Below are positions 10,501 to 23,631 of a stretch of DNA of 64,000 bases, piece after piece (positions within the stretch are counted from its first letter, which is position 1; each line of letters starts with the position of its first letter). The stretch covers positions 1,810,001-1,874,000 of the forward strand of contig JAEMBT020000005.1 of NCBI GenBank assembly GCA_018873245.2, in the 5' to 3' direction. Made by a program: the position numbers and the translations under genes. The DNA is from Archegozetes longisetosus (lineage: Eukaryota > Arthropoda > Arachnida > Sarcoptiformes > Trhypochthoniidae). A model generated the notes under the pieces. The model had not been told where the DNA came from. It saw nothing but the letters and a program-made list of their open reading frames with translations, and searched no databases.

Positions 10501-13500
10501 TAAAGGCAGCTAACTTTTACGACGACAAACAAGTCGAAACCCAACTCCAATACTTGGGAATGCTCGACATCATTCGCATCAGACGTGAAGGATTTCCCAT
10601 ACATTTTCCAATCAGTCAATTTGTTGTCCGATATCGTTGTTTAGTTCTTAGTCAAATAAAACTACCGAGTCTTCAACCAGAAGCGGCCACGAAAATATTA
10701 CAAACACTGAATATGCCACAAACTGAGTGGCAAATCGGTAAAAATAAAGTGTTTCTTCGTGGCACAGTTCACGAACCACTTGAAGAGCAGCGCAAAACTC
10801 TCTGTAATCGAATGGCTGTCATAATTCAAAAGCGTATTAAAGGTTTCATTAGAAGGAAAGAGTTTTTGAAAATGAGAAGCTGTGCCATTTTTATTCAGCT
10901 TCATTTTAGAGGACATCGAGAAAGGCTAAGATATCTGAGAATGAAAAGAGCAGCCATTACTATACAAGCATTTGTTAGGGGAATGTTTGCTCGTGAAGTG
11001 GCGGCTGCCATGAAGGAAATGAGAAGAGTTGAAGAAGAAATGAGAAGAAAAGAACAAGAAGAAGCTGAAAGGCGGCTTCTTGAGGAACAAAGAAGATTAG
11101 CTCAAATGCAACAAGAAAATAGCGATCAAGTGACTGAAAATCAAACTGACACTACCCCATCAGAAGGAGTGAACGAATCACTTCTGTAAGTATAAGTTGA
11201 TTAGGAATTGAACTCCGTTGAAAAAGCATTTTAGGTGTGAGCAACACGGGCTTAATCTTAATTTTTCTATCATATTCCCAATACTTGAGATCTGTTACCA
11301 TTCTACTCGACGTAGAAATGGCAACCTGCCATCTCGCACAGTATACTATAATTGCACAATTACTTAATCAGTAGTTGATTTAGAATTTGTATAGTTTTGA
11401 AATTAAGCTGTAATGATATGATTTATAAAATGAATGTTTGTTTGCTTTGTTTCATGCTATTCTTAAGTACAATTTTGGAGCAGCGATACGGGTATGAATA
11501 CTTAAGTGATTTCTAAATTCCATTTTCAACATCAAATAACTTCGATTAAGAAGAATTATACTCTTTTTTAACAATCTTTCAAAGCAAAACTAGTTCCATT
11601 CAAGACTTAAAGCTTAGATTTAATTTGAAGCTTTAGAAACAGTTAGGTTATAGCAGAGAAGACTAAATCTAATGATTTATTTTATAGATTAGCGCAAAAA
11701 GAAGTGCAAACAATAGCACGTCTTATGGAACAGAATGGATTATTACAGCGCGCCAACGAAGCCTTAACCAATTCAAAAGGAGAATCATCTTATGCTGACT
11801 TGGATCAAATGTTCTCATTTCTAACTGAAATACAAGAAACTAAAGTCGAAGACCTAATCGGTGATATCGGACAGCAGTTCGATGACTTGATCCAAAGAAC
11901 TGAAACAGAGATGAATGATCTCAACCAACAAGTATCTGAAATGCCGACCAGAAGCGAAGCCTCTCCAAGTCCACTGCCACCACCCAGCGGGTCGGACATG
12001 ACGTCAGAGAACGTTTCTCCGTCACCGCTTCCATCACCAGTCCCGACACAAACACGAGAAGCTGACAGTTTGGTTAGCGTAACGGATGCTGAACAATCGC
12101 CTTTGTATACACCTCTTCAACCAGCTGAAAGAAGCTATTCTTTCGAGTTTCAAGAAGAAGATGGAAATTTTACTCTTCAGAACAACATTATTAATAATAC
12201 TAATAACGCCAATAATAATAATAAACGAACACTCATGAATGGGCACATCGAGAGTGAGCCAAATCAAGTTGAACAACGAAGAAATCAATGGGTTGAAAGT
12301 AAAATTATGCAAATCCAAGCTGAACCCATTCCTGAAAACAAAGAATCAAAACAACAAATGTCCACTCAATCTCAAAGTGACAAGTTAGCCATTGAATTAA
12401 GAATGTATGACTTGATTGAGTTTGCCGACAAGTTTTTTAATAATCATCCTAAAGAATTTGGCGGAGGAGTCATCAGGACTTTAACACGAAAACGAAGAAG
12501 TGGTGAAGACTTTCTGCCTAAAAGTGAAATGATATTATGGACGCCATCGAATGCGATTCCGACATCACACATCCATATGCATGATCCAGAAAATGTTGTG
12601 ATCGCTTGTGCTATATTTAAAGAATTATGTAAATACATTCAAGGAGACATCAAACCTGAATCTGAAGTTAGACTAATACAAACAATAATAGGTCATGGAA
12701 TAGAGCGCGAAGAACTACGTGATGAAATATTTGTTCAACTAGTTCGTCAGTCGAATCAGAACCCATCTCGAGACGAGACGATTCGAGTTTGGGTCATGTT
12801 AGGCTTGACGACAGCGGCATTTCAACCGAGCAAACTATTTGCGAAATACTTTTATAGTTACTTGCGTAAGCATTTACGAAAAGACGCTGCGATATCATGT
12901 TATGCTCAATTTTGTCTGGACAACTTGCACTCTCCTAAAGCCCATATCAGGCGAATGCCTCCCTCTTCACTAGAAGTCAATGCAGTCAGAACTCTAAGTA
13001 GTCTAGTTTGCAGATTCTATTTCTTGGATGGCAGAACTAAAGCCATCGACATCCATCCCTGTGACACTGCAAACGACGCCATGGTGTGCCTTTCCAACAA
13101 GATAGGTCTTCGATCCTTAGATGGTTGGGCTCTCTACGAACTAACACCTGATTATGAGAGAGTTATCAAAGGTCACGACTATCTCGCAGATATCATCACT
13201 AATTGGGAAATGTTTCAAAGAAATAGTACTTATGCCAGCAAGCACTCGACTCTCTCTAAACAAGGCTCTAATCATACATTAGGTGGAGGCGAATGTAAAT
13301 TCGTCTTTAAGAAACGATTATTTAGGAACAATCGTGAAATACCTCACGATCCTGTCGAAGTCAACTTACTCTATGCTCAAGCGGCTCATAGTGTTGTCAA
13401 AAGGGATGAGTTTCCCGTTAGCGAAAGGATAGCTTTACAATTGGCCGGACTGCAAGCACAGGTGTCTCTCGGAGAATATGTTGACGGAAGGATTGAGAGC

Positions 13501-16212
13501 TACGAAGATGTGGAAAATTATATATGTTATAGAATTAGGCGAACAGTAGGTTATACTAACAAGGAATGGGCCGTCAAAATAGCTGAGGCGCATAAAATGT
13601 ATGGCAAGGGAAAGGCTGACTTAATAGCCAAAGTTTGGTACTTATCAGTTGTAATGCAATATCCACTCTATGGCACAACTTTGTTCCCAGTCACTTATAA
13701 GGGATATTTATCTTATGGCCATAACTTAGTCCTTGGTATCAACTCAGAGGGAATATTGATTACGAACCCTGCTGACAAGTCAATACTTAATGCTTACCGA
13801 TATTGTGATATCGAATCTCTTACAGTATTTCCAACTGAAAATTTCCTCTCCATAAAACTGGTTAAGACCTTAGCAGACACTCATAAATGCTTTACATTTG
13901 AAACAAACCAGAAGGAGGAAATCGCATCATTGGTTGCGAGCTATTCACCAAATCATTCAAATTGGATGAGACAAACTAATCCTATCAATGCAAATAGTGG
14001 AACTGCTGGGGAACCAAATAGGAAACGATTACTTAAAATGACATTGGAAGACAGAATGAAATTGCATCACGACGTTGTCAACTGTAGGCGAGTCTTGATT
14101 GATAGTAATATTATGAGAAAACCACCCGAAGAAAACTTGGGTATTATTCGCAATACATTGAGACGACTCAATAGAGTCCGTTTGGATAGATTGAGACAAG
14201 AATATGGTAGCGAATTTGAAGAAGGATCCTTTCGTCATTTCCCTCATTCATTCTGGGCCTATACCAAGTGTCCGATGCAGAACAGTATTCTTGTAATATC
14301 TGATCCCGAGCTGGAAGCCACCGCAGTCAACAATTTCAATTCAATACTGGCCTATTCGGGTCTTAATATTCAAGAGAAAGAAGAAAACGCATTGGATGAG
14401 AAAGAGTGGCCGCGAAATACAGAAAAAGATCAAATAAGATTAGCTCAAAGTATCTTAGATAAATGCTTGAGAAAAGATGCGGATATATTGAGAAACGAGT
14501 TTTTCTTGCAATTGATAAAACAAACAACAGATCATCCCGACCCTAATAGTAGAGTCAATATAAGGCATTGGCAACTGTTGGCACTCGCCTGCAGTATTAC
14601 ATACCCCAGTGATAGACGCATTCTCGCTTACTTACACTCTCACTTAAGAAGATGTGCTTTGGATGAAGTCACAGAAGAGGGACAGTTTGCTCATTTCACT
14701 CTTCGTAATCTTCAAGGAACTCTCGAGACCAGAGGTCGAAAGTTAGCGCCTTCTAGATCAGAAATCATGAGTACTATCAATTGTAGACGTATTTACGCTC
14801 GAATTCATTTCCTTGACGGTCAGTTCCAAGCGGTTGAGTTCGATGCCTGTGCTGTCATTTCTGAAGTTATCGAACAAATTCAGATCAAAATTGATTTGCG
14901 CCAAAATGCTCCCGGATATGCTTTGTACCAAATGCTGGGCCCTAATAACGAGCAGGCATTACAACCAGAAGAGAAAGTTGGAGATGCTATTGCATTTTGG
15001 GAGAAATGGCACGAAGAACAAGCAAAATCAACTATCAATAAGAAAGGCCACGAAAAAACACACTTTTTTGTATTCAAAGTAATTTTCCAAATCATACATG
15101 TTTGCAAAGAATAACAATTTATAAGTTTATTAATATTTAACTTTTATTTCTTAAAGAAACACATACTATTGGATGCTTTTGTCGATTTGACAGATCCGGT
15201 TGAAAAAGAGCTTCTTTACTATCAAATGGTCCATAATATTAGACACGATCGTTTTCCTATTACAGAACAAGAAGCTGTGATGCTTTGCGCCTTAAAAGCA
15301 CAAATAGATTTAGGCGATTATGATCAAGGAGTAACCGATTACAGACAAATGATAACACAGTGTCTTCCACCTCGTCTTCTCTCCAAATTATCTCCCGAAG
15401 CAGTTGTGACACAGCATCAAATACTCCAAGGCATGGAAGCTGATCAAGCCAAACAGTCTTTCTTCAATCTGATTCAGTCCTGGCCACTACATCGAGCAAC
15501 AATATTCGAAGTTATGCAAACTTATACTTCTTCGTGGCCCAAAAACTTGTGGCTCGCAATCGATCAAATAGGTTTACATCTTCTAGAATTAAAAACTAGA
15601 GTAAGTTTACTTGAATTTATAGTTTGAGTTTAATTTTTGTTATACACAATTGATTTAATTGTTGGTATAATTTTCAGAACGTTTTGTCTTCGTGTGATTA
15701 CCGAAATATAGTTGATTATAATCCAACTATAAACAGCTTAATGATAGTTGCAATGGCTAGTACTGGAAGTAAAACTATGAAATACATATTTTTAACACAT
15801 CAGGTTTGTTCCATTCATAAACTTTCACTAATTCCAAACATTTCGATTGACTAATCTCTTTATCAATTGAAAACAATAGGCTCTACAAATTGCTCAATTG
15901 ATTCGAGATTATACTTCAGTGCTCGCTAACGAACGTGGAGTTGGAAGAAGAAAATCCGTTGAATTTGACTTGGCGTTAAGACCACAGCAAATAATGCATC
16001 AAATGACACCTCCTGTACCTCAACCTCGCAAAACGATACAACGACAAGGACAGGAGCAGCTTTATCAGAATCAAACTCACCACCAAATGCAACAATTATA
16101 TCAACAACAGCAGCAGCAACAGCAACAACAACAGATGCGAAGGTCTCGACCATTGAGTATACTCTATAAACCGCCACCACAGATAATAATGACAGAAGTG
16201 GAACATTTCTAA
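7567..16212 (+). CDS. Unconventional myosin with tandem MyTH4-FERM (class XXII-like)
   Basis: Ten exons: 7567-7597, 8207-8313, 8470-8532, 8595-9668, 9735-10100, 10308-11185, 11688-15078, 15157-15600, 15678-15803 and 15880-16212. All junctions keep frame, giving about 2270 residues. Motor domain (1 to about 710): P-loop GESGAGKT near 109-116, switch [11 protein letters not shown], switch [10 protein letters not shown], and the actin-binding/converter region ending [11 protein letters not shown]. Three IQ motifs follow ([36 protein letters not shown]), then a charged E/R/K single-helix or coiled segment (about 790-830). Next come a Pro/Ser/Asn-rich linker, MyTH4, FERM, MyTH4 and FERM. No SH3 lies between the two units, unlike myosin VII, and no PH domain is present, unlike myosin X, so class XXII fits best. 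Such motors carry membrane or adhesion cargo along actin protrusions. The tail ends with a Gln run and a PPP motif. Confidence 0.93.
7650..7703 (+). repeat. Short tandem repeat in myosin intron 1
   Basis: About three imperfect copies of a 17-base unit around TGCAATGCTATATTGAA. No coding meaning; possibly polymorphic. Confidence 0.6.
16100..16136 (+). repeat. CAA/CAG trinucleotide run coding poly-Gln
   Basis: Mixed CAA/CAG codons near the C-terminus of the myosin encode about 11 consecutive glutamines. The mixture of codons makes it more stable than a pure CAG run. Confidence 0.8.
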
Positions 16213-17380
16213 CAATGATTGTAACTTAATTTGTAAAGAAAATGTTAAATTAGATACTTGAGTGTATTGTTGAAGAGATGCTTAAGTGGGGGAAATATTG
16301 ATTTTGCTTTAACTCAATTCTATCCTTTTTGTGCCAATGTTTGTATACGTTTTTCTGATCTGAAATTTGTTTCTTACTTATTTAACATTGAACGTTTCCG
16401 TATTTACAAAGTATATTTGGGTATAACAGTACTTACTTAAAGATAATGATAATAACTTAGATAATACTTAAATACATTTGCTCATTTTACTGCACATCTA
16501 ACTCTTCAACCAACTAAACAATTTTCTAACTTATCTCTATTCTAATTTTAATCGTTTTCTGTTCATTTTGGTGCTATTTCATAGTATCTGTTCAATTTTG
16601 ATGCTAAAGCTTTGCACAAATGTACTTAATAGGTAAAAACGATCTGTTTTATAACTTATTTTGAAAAATGTTTTATAATTTGACACCTATCCCAACATTT
16701 GAAAAGATTACCAATTTTACAACTAAATTCAACTTTTGTATGCTCACTCTTTTCTTAATTTATTATTAATTATGGCTTTTTAAAGCGGTTTTATCATCAC
16801 TTGATTTGTGATATTTTTGGTCTTATAGTTATACATAAGTCTGTATTATAAATAAGTATAAATTAGATACTAGTCATTTGTCCAAACTTGTCAACAAAAC
16901 GTTTTAACTAACTTATTATTATATTTAAGAAAATTGCATTTTTCAATTTTATTTAACTAATGAAATAAGATGAACGTTATATAAGGGTCTTATATTGTAA
17001 GTTATTCTACAGCCGATTGTTATTTAATATTCTGAGAGAGTATCCTATAATTAGTATGAACAAAGAGTATATATAGTATGATAGATGCGCTGTAGAATTG
17101 ATCATTATACATTTCATTTTACTCTTTTCTTAATTTTATTATTATTATTATTATTCCCTATTATTATTAACTATAATTATAATTATAATTCATTTTAACT
17201 GTTAATTATGTTGTTATTTAAACAAAATTAACTTAAGAAAGACATTATTGGTGTGAATAAGGATTGATATTTTGAAGGAAGAAATAACAATGTTTGTTTT
17301 GGTTGGATAATATAATCAATATGCGATCAATACTGGTATTGTGTAACGTTTTGGCTTACACCAGACCATTTGAGCAAAAG
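16213..17380. other. Intergenic, myosin 3' UTR and simple repeats
   Basis: Very AT-rich. It includes an ATT/TTA microsatellite and an AATT-type repeat at about 17139-17192. I find no credible gene; the short plus frame at 16258-16440 lacks any family feature. Confidence 0.5.
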
Positions 17381-17415
17381 TATATATAGTACTAACATTT
17401 AGAGCAGCATCACAT
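17381..17415 (+). promoter_or_regulatory. Candidate TATA/Inr promoter of CNRIP1
   Basis: TATATATA at 17381-17388, with an initiator-like TCACA whose A is 31 bases downstream (17412) and the start codon at 17467. Spacing matches a classical core promoter, but AT-rich background makes chance hits common. Confidence 0.35.
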
Positions 17416-17466
17416 CAATATATAGATTTTATACACTCTATATTCTCTATATGCAACACATAAAAG

Positions 17467-18364
17467 ATGGTGGAAGATCGCAATTCCTATAAGATTAATT
17501 TACAAATAAGAAATAAAGACGACAATGAGATCTACTATAAGGTATTTTTTACTCAACCGCATGATTTATGGTTATTTCTTTTTAAATTCAAAACACATAT
17601 GCATGCATAGTAAGTGACCCTTCGCTTTATGTTCTTTTCCAATTTCATTTCAATCCTCATTTACTTTGTTTTCTTTCCAAACTTTACTTAATCCAAATTA
17701 ATAGCTCTATCAAAGCAAATAACACATCAGTGTTTGTACTGTTACAGCGCGACGGACAGCGTTTTAATTGTGAATATACATTAAAGTTTATGGTGGATAC
17801 GAGTTACGAATATACAGTAAATGTGAGACCTTCGTTGCCGTTACAGTAAGTCGATCTCCAGTATCAGATTTACTTTACTCTTTCTTCTTATCAATCCCCA
17901 TAACATCTATTTCGAGCCACATTCTCTCTCTCATTCCCTAACTCTCCACTAAACTATACCCTAACCCATTTCAGAAGTGTTTCTGTACAAGGGAGTGGTG
18001 TCTCTGTGACAGATCTGTCACCAGAAAACGGCAGTTCAACATATTCTTTCTCATGGGACTCAACGAAGATTGACGCAAATAAAAAGAAAGATAGAGCTAA
18101 GGTATAGATATAGATATAGATATAAATCACGCAATAATAATGAGTTGAGGAATGACAATAAACTATTGGTTATACAAAAAGGTACAATTGATGCTTCAAT
18201 TCCAAGGCGGACTAACTCTAATCATACCATTACAAGTGAAATTTTACAATAGAGAAGATATTCAACATTTAACATGGGGAACACCATTGCATCACATTGA
18301 CTATGACTGCCAAGTGAAACCTGGTGCCAGTTATATCGATATTGTCAAAACCATCTTCAGATGA
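17467..18364 (+). CDS. CNRIP1: CB1 receptor-interacting protein 1 homologue
   Basis: Four exons: 17467-17541, 17748-17845, 17975-18101 and 18182-18364, frame kept throughout, giving 160 residues (vertebrate form 164). Recognised by YYKRDGQRF near residue 23, matching the conserved YKVDGQRF, and by the C-terminal LQVKFYNREDIQHLTWGTPL and IDYDCQVKPG, matching the QVKFYN...WGSPF...YECKP block. The family is a small beta-barrel protein that binds the C-terminal tail of the cannabinoid receptor CB1 in vertebrates. Arthropods lack CB1, so the role here must be different or older; recent views of a general membrane-cargo or lipid-binding role are not testable from sequence. Intron 3 contains a short GATATA microsatellite. 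Confidence 0.9.
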
Positions 18365-21300
18365 AGTCAACCTTTACAAACAATTGAATTTACGGCTAAT
18401 TAGAGCTAAACATCGATATATGTTGTAATACTATTTGGAATAATTAGATTGAATTTGTGGCTTCCCATAACCTAATCAGAGATCTTCGGATAACCTAGTC
18501 TGAGACATTCGGATAACCTAACCAGTAATCTGAAGCAAACCTTTGGGACTCGAAACTGTTTTATAGCTTTCTATTTGTTACGGCGCAAAATAATCAAATC
18601 TATTTCTGCCAAATTCATAATACTCTTTGAGCATACTTTTTAGTCACGAGGTTTGATTGATGTTCACATTTTTATTATGATTAACATGCATGTAAGTATT
18701 ATTCCTTATCATCAAATGTGTTCTCGTGAGAGAATTTAGTAAAAGTTATTCAATTTAGTAAAAATTATTAAGTTCATAATAGGACAAACACATACCAATA
18801 ATGCTCATCAAATGTGCCCTTCTTTCCAATATTCCATTTTATTACTATTAACACACTATTTGATTGTCATTTATTGTATTGTATGCCACTCTTTTTGGAT
18901 AGTCATCAAATTTATTTCAAAATACATTTCTACCATTAATAAAACTAGTTATTTGTTTTCATTCTGTTCTCTCTCTCTCTCTCTACCTCTGATCTTACAT
19001 CGAAGCGTTGATTACATACTTTCTAGACCATTCACTTTGTCAATTCAGATAAAATTTTGAAACCTTCATTAAAGCACTTGACCTGACATTTGAAAAATCT
19101 TACGCGTCTGAAAATCTGAACTCATGAAAATCTGAACTCATTCATGAAATTTCGAAAAGCAGCCAAATGTGAGATAAAGAAGAAGTTTTGTAAGTTTTAT
19201 TCAAATTCAGAGTAGCGTTGATTGATTCAACTTTTTAAAGAGGACACGTTAAGTTTGGTTTTCATCCAATACTGTTGTAGGTGACACTCGGTTTAGATGA
19301 AATGGATAGCATTATTCAACACCTAACCTTTGGGTAAATCATCACAAATTTACGACAATATCCAAGCGCAAAAAATAACAGAGGTAGTTTTAAAATTGAT
19401 TAAATCTTTATTCAAAATAAAGGTACGATAATTGCTTCAGATGTAAAAAATTAAGATTCAACAAAAACCTCAGACCCGAGTTGTAATCGTATAAATTGGG
19501 TTCAGTTTATGTTCAACTTTGATACTGTTGAAAGTCTTAGAAGTTATTATACATTCTAAAACTTAATCACTGGTAGCAACCCGAAGTGATGCCTTGTTGA
19601 CGGCATGTTTTCCATCAGAGCTTGATATCTTCAGGTATTAACCAACTTATAGAATCTTGAATATAGTAATGAGAGCAAATCTAAAATCAAATTTGGTAAA
19701 AAATTGAAACAAATTGGTGCGCATCACAGAGAAGTTGACATAGCAACGACCTTTTACTTGTTTTTCAAGTTTATTAAGTTGTTTAAGATCTTTAAGACTC
19801 GGCAACATCTTTAGAACCACTTTCAATAGAAACTATATAATCATTTTGAACCTATTTGTTTATCTTAAGCAGAATCTGAATATAGTTTTTATGAGAATAA
19901 ACTGATTCTTTATAATAAAATTTATTTTTGATCAACAAGCTAATAATAGAACTCTTAAACAAATTGCTTTCAGACTAATGTTCTTATAAAGAATTGAAGA
20001 ATTGGTAAACAACTGAAAGTCACTGAAATACTAGAATGTCATACAATGTGATGACACGAAATAATTGAACTAATTTCAAATTGAATTGTTAATTATTTTA
20101 GACAATTAAAAATGAAGCTCAAATGAACATGAATGTTGAGAAAGATGGCAAATTTTGTCGTAGCTATGTATGATTTTCATGTGTTCAACTGTGCACTCCT
20201 TATTTACTTGTCTGAATTGAAGCCAAAATTTTAATACGATTTGTAAGTTTGGGAGAAAACCAAATATTTCATTAAGAACTTTTCGTCAACAAATTTGCAG
20301 TCAAAATAATGAAAATAGTTTAACGAACTCATTAGGTCAAAATTGCAAAGCTCTTTATTATTCGAAAAATGCTTCTGACACCCTTTAAAGTCTGGAAACT
20401 TCTCCAAATCTGGTATATCGAGTAAAACGCATTCATTTTCCGTACCTGTATAGTAATTGCATAGTCAGCCCTTTCTTGTCAAACACTAGTTTTAAGGTTA
20501 ATTCATTCTTCCAAAATAGAAACTAATTCTTAGTCCAATACCAAGCGTTAATCACGATCGAAGGTGTTTTATTGAACCACTTGTAGAGGATTTAGATATT
20601 AAAAACTAGAAGACAATTGGAATTAGTAATAATTGTAAATGTGTTGACATGGCCTTAATATACCTATATAGAGACAGGCCGGTATATTTTGAATGACACT
20701 AAAGTCCCCCTAGAAACTGAACAACAAAAAAACAACTCACACATTACTCATGTTTATTTGCTTAGACTATGGGGTAACAAATATGATACAAAATATAACA
20801 TTGAGAACATCAAAACAACCATTTGACCCAAATATCTACTGCATTACTATTCCTACAAAAGCACTCCTTAGTACAGACTTTTGCGCTGCGGCCCTACTCA
20901 ATATGTTTTTAACTTTTTATTCTAATCTAATACACTTTTGTTCGTATTTTGATTTGGTCAAACGAAAATACATATACAGTAGATATTTATCAATAGTATG
21001 AGCTTGTCAGAAAATTTCCCTTATTCATCGTATGATTCTTTCTGTATTTCGAAACTCGAGTTCTAGCTTAAGTTCAAGCTTATCGTACTTCAAGCTTGTT
21101 ATCAATCAGATCTGTAAACATATTTGCGATCTGAACATTCATCAAAAAACTATTGTTATGCAGTTCATCTACCAATTAGTCTAACGTTCGTTTAATAAAG
21201 TTTAGTTAATAAGTAATTTATAAAAAAATAATCACAACTTTTGTCAGTTATCTTCAAAAATGTTGAATTGATTATATGATTTTTGTGTCACAAATTGTAT

Positions 21301-23631
21301 AACAAGATAGAAGTGAAGTCTGTTCTCCTTATTTGTAATATTGTTTGAAAACTTTGATAAACAAATGAGCCTTCAAATTCATATTAACTGCACAAAAATT
21401 GTTCAAATGAATTGATTGACTGCTGATAATCAGCAGATAATACTAACTCGAAGTGGACAATTGGGGGTTTTGATGGAACGATCTAAATAAAAAACTTACG
21501 ACAATATGAGTGATCAGGAGTAGAAATAGAGTAGTTTTGGGCCGTAGTTTGAGTTACAGTCATGCAGTGAGTGTTTGTGTGTGTGTGTATACAGCGTTCA
21601 GTTCACATTCAATCAATGTTTACTTGAACGCATCAACTTTTACTTTCAATAAAATATCTTTTCATCACATTTAACCTACTATGTCTTATTATGATTTAAA
21701 TTGCCGTTATTTTAATTTATTTTCAATCAATTGTTTGTGTATTTATGCAAATGAGAAAAAACTTGATTCTGATCTGATTAAACAGAGGAATAATAGAAAT
21801 TGTTGAAAATAATAAATGCTCGTCAATATTATTTGAGAAACTATTTCACAAACAACTCTCTAAACTTAAGGTAAGAACTATTTTAGCTTATTTTCAACCA
21901 TTTCTTTAGTTTTATTCAATATCTCGTAATTATACGGATACTTCGCTACGTTTGACTCGTTTTATTAGTCATTTCCTTCAAATTAATCAATGAGAAGATG
22001 TTCTGAAACAAAGTGTTCACTCCTTTCCAAAATTGTGAACAAAATACTAAACAACGTAATAAAAATCAATTAAATAAGTAATTAAATTATTGTTTGTAAT
22101 AAATAGACTATCAAATTAGATATCGTTATGACGGAGTCTGGACTTTGATTCGAAGAGTGCATAAAACCTAATATTTTGCGATATGTCCTTCGCTATGATT
22201 TTTGATGACTTTATAACAACAAAAAAAGATTGAAAAACAAGTGAAGCAATCAGTCTATAATGCGATTACTGAACAATATATTGAAACAGCAATTAAATAG
22301 TCGAGTTTTACAGTAATAGAACACACTATTTGTGCAATATTACAATATAGCACTAGTCTTATTGGTTCACACTTCAAATGTTGATTGTTCAGCACAAACT
22401 ATGTTTTTTATATCGCTAATAGCTCTGAGCGACTCCAAGTGATTCCTGTTATCACTTCATCAATTCGCTCATTGCTAAACAACAATATTCATTACTCAAT
22501 CTACGATTCCCCAAAAATTCATCACAGTAATCACAGAAAACTTCAAATTAATTGACAACTGCCTCAATCAATAATGGTTATTAAAAATCACTGTTTATTT
22601 GTGAGTTAATTGAATCTGAGTTAGTATAGTTCTCGCTTGGAGTCGCTAAAGGTTTTGACCACATTTTGCTGATGGCAGTACTAAGCATAACACTATCCAA
22701 CACTTGATGTGTTTCCATATGCTTATGGAAAAGAGCGCCGCTCTATGGTCTCTAAACAAGTTATAAATGAGGGAACCAATCATATATACTTTTACTTGAC
22801 TTATGCAAAATGTTGTCACTGTATTAATGTTTGTACTTGATTTCATTTTGAATCATTCATAGACTTATGCAAAATGTTTGGTGTTTATCATTGAAATTTG
22901 CATCACGCAATAAACTATATATTTGTAATTTGTTCAGAGATTATAGAGCGGCGCTCTTTTCCATAAGCATATGGAAACACATTAAATGCCACACACTGTT
23001 ATACTTGGCAGTACTGTAATGCATTGTAACATTTACACCAGTCGAGACGTAGCGCCATAACTTCTTATTACCATTATATGAATCAAACGTGTATTGAAGT
23101 CATTATTTTTTTCAGTAATTATTTGATTATCATTCATAAAATGTTATGAACTGTTTGTGCTAATTGTGAGACTTTATGCCTTTAAATCATATCAGTATCG
23201 ATACGATCAATCATTAGTTGTTTATTTGTCTTTATATTAAAAATATCTTTTTAAACAATAATTATACTTAGATTATTGTTTAAATCATTTATTTGATTCG
23301 TCTAAAGGTTTGTTCAATTATTAGATATTTTTGATTTTGGCTTATTTTCAGTTGAAAAGAGAAATTATTGAAAATTTCCTCAAAAGTGAATTATAAATAG
23401 TTTTATTGCTTTCCTTAATAGATATGTGTGTGTATGCGTTCGTAAACTAAATCAATAGTAAAGTGGCAAACATATTAGTTTACGTAACATTTTGCGTTTT
23501 CACTGTTTCAAGTCAATAACTTCTACGATAAACACTCCTTATTTCAATCCACAACAATATCAAAACAATTTGGTCTTCAAGATAGGCTTTCATTCGTGAG
23601 ATGTTGATAGCTTCTTGAATGCTAGTACAAT
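18365..23631. other. Gene-poor 5.2 kb region
   Basis: No multi-exon or single-exon gene could be supported on either strand. Frames at 18812-19060, 20750-21001 and 22646-22846 are short and featureless; the last lies inside an inverted repeat. Contents seen: an imperfect tandem repeat at about 18465-18530 (unit GGATAACCTAATC...), a CT run at 18968-18984, a GT run at about 21573-21588 and an inverted-repeat element at 22675-23015. The last part probably holds AKT upstream exons or promoter. Confidence 0.5.
22675..23015. repeat. MITE-like inverted repeat
   Basis: Arms of about 92 bases, 22675-22767 and 22922-23015, are reverse complements with few mismatches. The best part is TGTTTCCATATGCTTATGG with the adjoining AAAAGAGCGCCGCTCTA. 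Each arm also holds two smaller palindromes. The loop side carries a direct repeat GACTTATGCAAAATGTT (22798 and 22862). No coding capacity. Confidence 0.75.

Noticed and set aside
11805..12638. Several minus-strand frames opposite the myosin
   Set aside because: Antisense shadows of a clearly coding exon.
18812..21001. Plus frames at 18812-19060 and 20750-21001 as small genes
   Set aside because: Under 90 codons, hydrophobic AT-rich composition expected by chance, no splice partners or family.
22646..22846. Minus-strand frame as a small protein
   Set aside because: It lies across one arm of an inverted repeat, so it is repeat-derived.
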